A stretch of DNA of 64,000 bases from Rhodoligotrophos appendicifer (lineage in GTDB: Bacteria > Pseudomonadota > Alphaproteobacteria > Rhizobiales > Im1): assembly GCF_007474605.1 (NCBI RefSeq), contig NZ_VHKL01000001.1:620001-684000 (forward strand). Direction: 5' to 3'. Under the pieces are notes generated by a model. That model was not told the DNA's origin. It saw only the letters and a list, made by a program, of their open reading frames with translations, and searched no databases. Of this stretch, positions 56,729 through 64,000 are shown piece by piece; the stretch's first letter is position 1; each line of letters begins with the position of its first letter. Both the position numbers and the translations under genes were made by a program.

Positions 56729-57823
56729 TCAGCGCAGGGCCTCGGGCCGGTAGCCGCGGCTCCAGTCAATGGAAACGGTACGCCGATCCGCATTGGATTT
56801 GAATGCGGCGGCGATGACCATCATGGTGTCCAGCCCGCGCTCGAGGGAAATGGGGGACGATGTGACCTTTCCCTCCAGCACCTGCTCCATATGGGCGATT
56901 TCCGCCTTGAAGTCGTCGGGCCGGGTCTTTTCGATGATGAGCTCGTCAGGCTTTTCTGCGCCCTTGGCCGACAGGACGGCGTCGGCGCCGGGGCGGTAGC
57001 CGATGCGCCAGTCGACATAGCCGCCCTCGCCCTGGATGCGGACGCGCTTCTCGGACGGCGCGGTCACGACGTCCTGGAGGACGTCTCCCATGAGGCCCTC
57101 TTCGGTCTTCAGGGTCGCGAAGCAAAGGCGATCATAATTGCAGCCATTCTCTTCGACCATCTCGAGCCTCGCTGTGACCTCCGCGACCTTGCCGGCACCG
57201 AGGACATGAGCGAAATGCTGCCAGATGTTGAAGCCGTGGGAATGCTCCCCGGCGGCACCCCCGCCGCGAGTCGAAAATCCGAGATAGGAGGCCGCGGGAC
57301 CGCTGAGCCAGGGATGCGCCTGGAAGATGCCCGCCCAATGCTCGCGAATAGAGGCTGAGATCGTGGATACCCGGCCAAGCATGCCGCTGGCGATGATCGT
57401 CTCCGCTTCGATGGTGTTCCGCCCCAGCGTGTGATTATAGCCGACGCCGAGGAAGACGCCCTTGGCGCGTCCAAGCTCGAACAGGTCCTGACACCCAGCG
57501 AGGTCGGGTCCGCAAACCGGCTTCTCGATGAGGATGGCCTTCGTCTTCGCCTGATCCAGGGTGGCCATGGCCAGGGCGATATGACTGTCGGGCGGTGTGC
57601 CGATGAAGACGAGGTCGGCCGCATCGGCCAGGGCCGAGGCGCTGTCTGTGAGTTCGATCTCTGCGTCCCAGGCCCCGTAGCGTTGCGGGTAGATGCTGTC
57701 CCGGGCACGATCCAGGGCGGCGGGATCATTGTCGGTCAGCACCACCGCCCATCCACGGCTTCGGGCCGCATGGGCGAGATGATTGCCGATAGACCCGGCG
57801 CCGATGATCCTGATGCGATGCAT
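56729..57823 (-). CDS. Gfo/Idh/MocA family oxidoreductase
   Basis: A 364-residue NAD(P)-dependent sugar dehydrogenase-type protein. IRIIGAGSIGNHLAHAARSR is the Rossmann motif, VFIGTPPDSHIALAMATLDQ and ILIEKPVCGPDLAGCQDLFE give the family EKP motif with the catalytic lysine, and GVGYNHTLGRN precedes the substrate domain. It heads the neuB-HAD-neuA operon 18 bases upstream, so it probably oxidises or epimerises a precursor sugar, or modifies the nonulosonate. The cofactor is inferred from the fold. Confidence 0.85.
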   Translation of the reverse strand: MHRIRIIGAGSIGNHLAHAARSRGWAVVLTDNDPAALDRARDSIYPQRYGAWDAEIELTDSASALADAADLVFIGTPPDSHIALAMATLDQAKTKAILIEKPVCGPDLAGCQDLFELGRAKGVFLGVGYNHTLGRNTIEAETIIASGMLGRVSTISASIREHWAGIFQAHPWLSGPAASYLGFSTRGGGAAGEHSHGFNIWQHFAHVLGAGKVAEVTARLEMVEENGCNYDRLCFATLKTEEGLMGDVLQDVVTAPSEKRVRIQGEGGYVDWRIGYRPGADAVLSAKGAEKPDELIIEKTRPDDFKAEIAHMEQVLEGKVTSSPISLERGLDTMMVIAAAFKSNADRRTVSIDWSRGYRPEALR

Positions 57824-57898
57824 GCACTAAATTCCTAACCAAGCTCCGGGGCTCTCTTTGCACGGTCGGCCAGACTCGTTCAACGCGAATAAATTCCG

Positions 57899-59266
57899 TT
57901 AAACCCGCTCGATGGCAAAGATGTCCGTGGAAATCTGTCGCGCCTCCACGGCGGGGAGCTCCGGCCGCACGCCGCGAAACCGAGCGATCCGCCGGTTGAC
58001 TTCGGCGACGGAGATGCCCGGAAATTTATGCGCAGTATACTCCCGACTGCTTTTGTTGCCGCGGATGCGGCTGCGGACCGCACGAAGTGCATTGCGCCGG
58101 TAAAGCTTGATCATGCCTTTCCAGCGGGAGCCTTCCGACGGACGGCTCTCCTGCAAAAGGCTGCGGTGATCGTCCAGACTGTCCAGGATGCGCTCGCAGC
58201 TGAGCGAGCCCTCGAGAGAGGCGATATGATGGGCCAGGAGAATTCTCTGCTCCGCTTCGAGCCTGCCCGCACCCGGCTTGCCTTTGACCACCTGGCACAC
58301 CCGCTCGATGAGGTCGTCTGGATCCGCGCAGCAGATGCTCACCTCGTTGGGCAGCGCGGCCTCGCCCGAGAGGCTGTCCATGGGGCGGAAGGCGAAGGCG
58401 GGCGTATCCAGGACTGCGGCTTCGACGCCGCTGGTGCACCCGCTATGGACAAGCGCGGTCGCCGCGGCGAGCCAAGGGGCGATCGGCCCTTCATGGACGA
58501 CGATGATATTCTCATGCCCTTCCGCCAACGCCTTCCATACGCCGGCATCCTCGGAGGGATGCGGGCGGATGATCAGGGCTTTCGGAGCGATGGCCTGACC
58601 GAGCCGCGGCAATAGACGCTTGAACGCTTCGAACAACGCGCGTTTGTGGTCGAGCAACGTGCTGCGGAAGGACGTCGCCTCCTCCTCGTCGGCCCCTTCG
58701 GCAAAGCGCATTCGCACGTGATCGGGAATGTAATGATTGACCAGCGAGAAATTGCTGCTGAACAGCACGAACTCACCGAAACGCTCCCGAAGCTCGGCGA
58801 CATCCTCGTTGAAGTACCCCCTGACCTCCGGCCGCAGAAGGTCCATTCTCGGATTACCGACATTGAGGATCGGCGTCGCGCGGTAGCCGCTGAATTTTCG
58901 CCACACCGCGGCATTGCTTTCGCCCCAGGCATAGAGCAGTCGGCAGCGGTTGAAGGTAACCTCGTCCAGCATCATCAGGAGGGCGTCGTCATCGACCCGG
59001 ATCAAGGCTTCTTCGTCGAGCGCGACCACGACATGACCGAGGGATTCGAGCAGCGCCATGATGGCTTTGTTGCCGGTCCGGATGCCTTTCGACAGATAGA
59101 TCGACGTCGGCAGACGCCCGAGAGAGGCATGGATCTTTGTGCGGCCGCCGATAATGGGCTTTAAACCACGCTGTACCGCCAGCATCGACAGGAGAAGCTT
59201 GCCGTCGAACTCCCGGTTCAAGGTTTCGACGGGAAGCAGCAGATTACTCGGCAGCGCGCGAGACAT
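57899..59266 (-). CDS. Surface carbohydrate biosynthesis protein (TIGR04396-like)
   Basis: A 455-residue protein with the pattern of surface polysaccharide biosynthesis proteins: LLLPVETLNREFDGKLLLSM near the N-terminus, IIGGRTKIHASLGRLPTSIY, then FSSNFSLVNHYIPDHVRMRF and LIIRPHPSEDAGVWKALAEG with VHSGCTSGVEAAVLDTPAFA, a GT-B-like C-terminal half similar to CDP-glycerol or glycan transferases. It ends near FAIERV. It probably transfers or exports a glycan unit. The ATG at 59266 starts directly at the family N-terminus; the longer frame adds 31 unlike residues. It lies upstream of the Gfo/Idh gene (75 bases). Confidence 0.78.
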   Translation of the reverse strand: MSRALPSNLLLPVETLNREFDGKLLLSMLAVQRGLKPIIGGRTKIHASLGRLPTSIYLSKGIRTGNKAIMALLESLGHVVVALDEEALIRVDDDALLMMLDEVTFNRCRLLYAWGESNAAVWRKFSGYRATPILNVGNPRMDLLRPEVRGYFNEDVAELRERFGEFVLFSSNFSLVNHYIPDHVRMRFAEGADEEEATSFRSTLLDHKRALFEAFKRLLPRLGQAIAPKALIIRPHPSEDAGVWKALAEGHENIIVVHEGPIAPWLAAATALVHSGCTSGVEAAVLDTPAFAFRPMDSLSGEAALPNEVSICCADPDDLIERVCQVVKGKPGAGRLEAEQRILLAHHIASLEGSLSCERILDSLDDHRSLLQESRPSEGSRWKGMIKLYRRNALRAVRSRIRGNKSSREYTAHKFPGISVAEVNRRIARFRGVRPELPAVEARQISTDIFAIERV

Positions 59267-59554
59267 TTTCGATGAAGATCCGAGGCATGCGAAGGCTATG
59301 CGCCTCAAAATTGATGCTCTGAGCGCGGACCTCCTACCACTCCTGGAAGGTAAAGGCAAACTGCACAGCCTGGTTGCAGGCTTCGGTGGCCGGCAACTCT
59401 TTCCTACATTAGGCCTCTATTCCGCCGCAAAGCTGTACTGGAACGGAAGTTCGGTTCAGTTTAGGGATGGAAGCGAATCGGTCCCAACAGACTACGATCC
59501 CAGTGTTCAGTGTCATTTGTATAACGACCATCCGAGATGGTCAGGGGTATCTCG
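59267..59554. other. Divergent intergenic region
   Basis: About 290 bases between divergent genes. An open frame continues through it on the plus strand (to 59558) but overlaps the opposite gene and matches nothing I recognise; it is not called. Promoters for both flanking genes should lie here. Confidence 0.4.
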
Positions 59555-60742
59555 ATGACGGTTGCCGACGACACAGCCATGGTCAGGGCGCAATACGCCT
59601 GCTTCATAGGGGCGACACCTGTCCTTCTTTGGAATCTCCCCCCGGCTGAGCGAACCCGCCGACTGCTCGCGCGTTTCGCGATCCAGGTCATCGAAAACGC
59701 TCCCCAGGGCCCTGGCCCGGTAATGCTCATCCGGGCGGAGGCCGTACTCGACGATATCGTCATCGATGCCTTGGCTGACCGTCCCGGAACCCTCTTGGTC
59801 ATGGATGACGGCCGGCCCGTGGCGTGTTGCTGTACACCGGATCAGATCGCCCAGGCAAAAGCGCTGCTTGGCGACCGAGGCGCTTGGCAGAATTCTGGAA
59901 GTTTTCGGGCGCTGACAGCTCCGCAATTGGCGGGATCGCATAATAAATTTCTCCGCAAGCGGCAGGATGCCTTCGCCGAGCTGGTGACGCCCGCGGCGGC
60001 CCCGGTCATTGAACGCAAGCTGTTCGATGCGTCCTACAAGGGCGTGACCGACGCCGTGACCAAATATCTTTGGCCGAGCATCGCCTTCCGTCTCGTGAAA
60101 TTCTGTGCGTGGGCAGGCATCTCGCCGAACCAGGTCACCTTCGTCAGCCTGCTGGCTTCCATAGCGACCCTGCTCCTCTTCTATCAGGGCTCCTTTCTCT
60201 CCGGTCTCGCCTGCGCCTGGCTGATGGCGCTGTTGGATACAGTCGATGGCAAGCTCGCTCGCGTCACCGCGACCTCAAGCAAGTGGGGCAATATTTTCGA
60301 CCACGGCATCGACCTGATTGCACCGCCGTTGTGGTGGGTGGCGTGGTGGTACGGACTCCAAGATTATTCTCTCGGAGCGCACGACCTCGTTCTGGTCGCT
60401 GTCGTGTTCGGCCATATCGCGGGCAAGCTCGTGGAAAAGACCTTCATTTCCAGTTTCGGTCTGAAGATCCATGTATGGCGGGAGCTGGATTCCAATTTTC
60501 GCCTGATCACGGCGCGGCGTAATCCCAACGTGGTCATTCTCACCGTAGTGACGCTGCTGGCGAATCCGTCCACAGCCTACATGACGATGATGGTGTGGAT
60601 CTATTTCTGCCTGTTCTTCCATCTCTATCGTCTGGGATATGCATATTACCTCCGCTCCCAGGGGATCTCGATCCAGAGCTGGCTCGAAGATATCGAGCTG
60701 ACGGATCCGGACCTGGGTTATCAATCCGGCAAGGCGGCATGA
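59555..60742 (+). CDS. CDP-alcohol phosphatidyltransferase with N-terminal extension
   Basis: A 395-residue membrane enzyme. The diagnostic D-x2-D-G-x2-A-R-x8-G-x3-D-x3-D motif is complete: DTVDGKLARVTATSSKWGN then IFDHGID, with Asp228, Asp231, Asp249 and Asp253. About six helices follow residue 185. The first ~150 residues are soluble and resemble a nucleotidyltransferase-like domain without the GxGxR loop, as in bifunctional inositol-phosphate enzymes. The product could be a phosphoinositol, phosphoglycerol or similar lipid. The ATG at 59555 has AGGGG seven bases ahead; an in-frame ATG six codons upstream is less likely. Confidence 0.82.
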   Translation: MTVADDTAMVRAQYACFIGATPVLLWNLPPAERTRRLLARFAIQVIENAPQGPGPVMLIRAEAVLDDIVIDALADRPGTLLVMDDGRPVACCCTPDQIAQAKALLGDRGAWQNSGSFRALTAPQLAGSHNKFLRKRQDAFAELVTPAAAPVIERKLFDASYKGVTDAVTKYLWPSIAFRLVKFCAWAGISPNQVTFVSLLASIATLLLFYQGSFLSGLACAWLMALLDTVDGKLARVTATSSKWGNIFDHGIDLIAPPLWWVAWWYGLQDYSLGAHDLVLVAVVFGHIAGKLVEKTFISSFGLKIHVWRELDSNFRLITARRNPNVVILTVVTLLANPSTAYMTMMVWIYFCLFFHLYRLGYAYYLRSQGISIQSWLEDIELTDPDLGYQSGKAA

Positions 60743-60744
60743 AA

Positions 60745-60771
60745 AAGGCCGGTTCGAAACCGGCCTTTTCC
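60745..60771. terminator. Bidirectional intrinsic terminator
   Basis: AAAAGGCCGGTT/AACCGGCCTTTT is a 12-bp perfect stem with a 3-base loop, with A and T runs at both ends. It serves the CDP-alcohol phosphatidyltransferase gene on the plus strand and the TRAP binding-protein gene on the minus strand. Confidence 0.9.
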
Positions 60772-60787
60772 GTCAGTGAGTTATGAG

Positions 60788-62017
<1,230 letters not shown>

Positions 62018-62055
62018 CTATGCCTGTGCCGAAAACCCGGGACCCGGGATCGGAC

Positions 62056-62205
62056 TCAACGGCTGAAGATCGTGCTGAACGCCGTGTCGGCCGCCTCGAT
62101 CAGGCGAGAGAACGCGAAAGCATCCTCGCCACTCCCGAGGATGAAGCAAACTGCTCCGACTGCGAGCGACCCGAAAAGGATGATGTCGCGTGCTCGTTTG
62201 CTCAT
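62056..62205 (-). CDS. Small single-helix membrane protein (49 aa)
   Basis: The frame encodes MSKRARDIILFGSLAVGAVC then FILGSGEDAFAFSRLIEAAD and a short end. It has a basic N-terminus, one hydrophobic helix and an amphipathic C-terminal segment. A GGA lies about five bases before the ATG. It fits the compact small-protein style seen in this genome, and the codon use is plausible. No family is recognised. It lies between the TRAP binding protein and the DUF4167 terminator with no operon partner. Confidence 0.5.
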   Translation of the reverse strand: MSKRARDIILFGSLAVGAVCFILGSGEDAFAFSRLIEAADTAFSTIFSR

Positions 62206-62308
62206 GATGATCCGTCATAAAGAAGAAGTTGCCCCCATCTGGCTGCAAGCTTCTTACCGAAAGATGAACGAAGGTCCCGATCAGGATCATGCGGGCATCC
62301 CAAGGCAC

Positions 62309-62336
62309 AAAAAAGGCGCGTCTCGAAAGACGCGCC
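62309..62336 (-). terminator. Rho-independent terminator of the DUF4167 gene
   Basis: On the reverse strand GGCGCGTCT/AGACGCGCC (9-bp perfect stem) with a TTCG tetraloop is followed by six T residues. It lies about 38 bases beyond the stop codon. Confidence 0.9.
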
Positions 62337-62373
62337 CTGTGAGCCTGAAGGCCCCTTTCGAGTGAAAGGAAAC

Positions 62374-63555
62374 CTACCCGGCGTTCGTCTCCAGCTCCTC
62401 GGCATCGTCGCGAGCTTCCGTCTTTGCGGTCGACTCGCCCGTCGCCGCGGAGGGGCTCCGCCTGCGGCGCGTGGCGGGCTTCGCCGCGACAACCGCTTCA
62501 CCTTCGGTATCGGTGGCAACGTCCACCGGCGCCGCGGCCGCCTTCTTGGCCCGGGGAGCCCGCTTGGGCTTGGCCGGCACGTCGGCGGCTTCAGAAGACA
62601 CGGGCGCCGCACTGGCCTCCCTCGTCTCTTTGACCTCCATGCTGGGCGCCGCCTGGGGAATGTTGTCCGCCGGCAACAGGGAAATCTGCTCTACGACTTC
62701 TGACGGTGCCGCCTCGGCGGGCTGTGATCGGGCCTGATTGAAATCTCGCTGGCCACCCTCGCGCGGCTCACGGCGAGGCCGGTCGCGATTGTCCCGGCGC
62801 GGCTCGAATTCACGGCGCGGCTCACGCTGCTCGCCATCCCGCCTCGGCTCGCGAGCATCGCGCGGTTCGAACTCCCGGCGCGGCTCACGGACCTCACGCG
62901 GCTCCCGGACTTCACGGGGTTCGCGCACTTCCCGAGGCTGACGGTTGTCGGGACGATCGGCGCCGCGATTGTCGCGCCACTCCCCCCGGGGCTCGCGATC
63001 GGGCCGGTTCTCTCTCCATTCCGGGCGCGGGCTGCTGCGGTCGCCACGCGGGGCATCGCGATTGTCGCGTTGACCGTCGCCACGCGGGGCATCGCGATTG
63101 TCGCGTTGACCATCGCCACGCGTCTCGCGCCACTCGGACCGCTGCTCGCGGGGCTGTTGGCGCTCTTCCTGCCGATACTCGCCGCCGCGCTGTCCAAACT
63201 GGGTGTCGCTGCGATCGTTGAAGTCGTCGCCGTCACCTTCGTCGTCATCCTCGGCCCCAGCGCGTCCAAGCTCTGGATTCTGCTGCAGCAGATAGGCCTG
63301 GGTCGCTGAAACGATGCGGAGGTAATGCTCGGCGTGCTGAAAATAGTTTTCGGCCTGGACGATGTCGCCGGAGGATTGTGCGTCACGACCAAGGGTCAAA
63401 TATTTTTCAGCAACATGGGATGCGGTGCCGCGCACCCGCACGTCGGGCCCGTTCGACTCGAACACCCGCGTAGACGGATTGGGCTGTCTGCGTCCTCTGT
63501 TACGCGAACGCTTATTGTTATTGTTATTGTTGTTGTTGTGCTGGCCTTGTCTCAT
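62374..63555 (-). CDS. DUF4167 domain protein with Asn run and Arg/Asp-rich repeats
   Basis: A 393-residue alphaproteobacterial protein. It opens MRQGQHNNNNNNNNKRSRNR, with eight asparagines encoded by an AAC/AAT run, then the DUF4167 domain (about 25-95: GPDVRVRGTASHVAEKYLTL and IVQAENYFQHAEHYLRIVSA). The rest is disordered: repeats of GDGQRDNRDAPR and REVREP, then an Ala/Lys/Pro tail. DUF4167 genes normally follow prfA-prmC; the upstream neighbour is outside the window. The charged, low-complexity tail suggests RNA or ribosome binding. An in-frame ATG four codons upstream is possible. Confidence 0.88.
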   Translation of the reverse strand: MRQGQHNNNNNNNNKRSRNRGRRQPNPSTRVFESNGPDVRVRGTASHVAEKYLTLGRDAQSSGDIVQAENYFQHAEHYLRIVSATQAYLLQQNPELGRAGAEDDDEGDGDDFNDRSDTQFGQRGGEYRQEERQQPREQRSEWRETRGDGQRDNRDAPRGDGQRDNRDAPRGDRSSPRPEWRENRPDREPRGEWRDNRGADRPDNRQPREVREPREVREPREVREPRREFEPRDAREPRRDGEQREPRREFEPRRDNRDRPRREPREGGQRDFNQARSQPAEAAPSEVVEQISLLPADNIPQAAPSMEVKETREASAAPVSSEAADVPAKPKRAPRAKKAAAAPVDVATDTEGEAVVAAKPATRRRRSPSAATGESTAKTEARDDAEELETNAG

Positions 63556-64000
63556 TGGCGTGAACACTCTTTGCTTAAGTTCATAATGGGCAATACGTCA
63601 AACTCCACCCTCCGGAGGAGCGATCGGCAGATCACGCCTCGGAATTCGTGTGAACCGGGCTGGAGTGGGTCCTTCTCGTGCGCGATCAATCTCAAGCGAC
63701 ACAGAGCGTCCGGACACTAGCCGCAGTCAAAGAAGCGGCGGCAGTTTTCTCAGCTCGTATTTATTTGCCTTGGCTCGATACCCCAGCCCATGTGCCCTGA
63801 GCGCGGAGCGCACATGCGCCCTGACCTGCTGAAGCTCGTCCCCACAGATCGAAAACACGCGACATCAAGAGATCTTTGCCAAGTCGCTATGCCGGAATTT
63901 CGTGAGACGCCATCAGCGTCGCTCTGGCTCTCAGGCCTCAAATGTCGTTCGGGGGCTTCTCTCGGTCGCCCTCAACTGTTGAAACGTTAGCGGTTAGCCG
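63556..64000. other. Stretch without a recognisable gene at the window edge
   Basis: About 445 bases upstream of DUF4167. Short open frames exist on both strands but none has a convincing start, RBS or family match. On the reverse strand an open frame enters from the window edge and stops at 63938-63940 (20 residues visible); it could be the end of an upstream gene, but I cannot identify it. Confidence 0.35.

Noticed and set aside
59139-59558. Plus-strand frame spanning the divergent intergenic region
   Set aside because: Half of it lies opposite the surface carbohydrate gene, and it has no RBS or known domain.
60745-60771. GGTTCGAAACC resembling a tRNA T-loop
   Set aside because: It is the core of a perfect terminator stem and no acceptor or anticodon arms surround it.
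62740-63130. Tandem repeats that could be mistaken for a CRISPR array
   Set aside because: The units are in-frame protein repeats of the DUF4167 tail with no spacers and no cas genes nearby.
63750-63941. Short reverse-strand frame near the window edge
   Set aside because: No RBS, no recognisable family and composition typical of non-coding sequence.

Overview
The window is a GC-rich chromosomal segment of an alphaproteobacterium, most likely in or near the order Hyphomicrobiales (Rhizobiales). This rests on the DUF4167 gene, the leuS-lptE pair, the C-P lyase operon layout, a beta-class glutathione transferase, the ETF-beta-type methyltransferase and the alphaproteobacterial palindromic repeats. 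I see no tRNA, rRNA, CRISPR array, transposase or phage gene.

Region 1 (1-15.6 kb) is mixed metabolism and envelope: a D-amino acid dehydrogenase cut by the window edge, a Gdx/SugE-type SMR exporter, a class I amidotransferase, a 32-residue membrane protein with its own terminator, a TonB-like protein, a tiny lipoprotein coupled to a two-lobed pepsin-like protease, TRAP permease genes (DctQ and a DctM with a PSFGAP-repeat tail), a BI-1 family protein, an ECF sigma/anti-sigma pair, aroQ, a GST, a glutamate-receptor-like protein without a pore loop, an L,D-transpeptidase, and a kinase/class III aminotransferase pair.

Region 2 (15.8-34.3 kb) is mostly housekeeping: lolA, ftsK, an ammonium transporter behind a sigma-54-like promoter, an AhpD-like protein, corA with a possible leader attenuator, a LemA/TPM/TPM operon, lptE and leuS, a YggS protein, a dimethylglycine/sarcosine dehydrogenase-like protein and acsA. 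Between the last two lies a lower-GC patch with a DUF3892 gene, hairpins and repeats.

Region 3 (34.3-46.9 kb) is a phosphonate region. phnG-H-I-J-K-L-M, a PhnZ-like HD oxygenase and phnN form one tightly overlapping operon, and phnC-D-E forms a second. Between them, on the other strand, is a 2H phosphoesterase (DUF1045). Pho-box-like 11-bp repeats precede phnG and phnC. PhnF, PhnO and PhnP are not present.

Region 4 (47-60.8 kb) is the accessory part and looks like a surface-glycan locus. It carries a NeuB-cupin nonulosonate synthase, a HAD phosphatase, a CMP-nonulosonate synthetase, a Gfo/Idh oxidoreductase, a TIGR04396-type surface carbohydrate protein, three sulfotransferases, a PhyH-type oxygenase, a SAM-fold protein, a CDP-alcohol phosphatidyltransferase, and two divergent paralogues that join a methyltransferase domain to a P-loop kinase-like domain. 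That pair is the best candidate for an undescribed system: a nonulosonic-acid glycan modified by sulfation, methylation and perhaps phosphorylation.

Region 5 (60.8-64 kb) holds a TRAP solute-binding protein far from the DctQM genes, a 49-residue small membrane protein and a DUF4167 RNA-binding-like protein.
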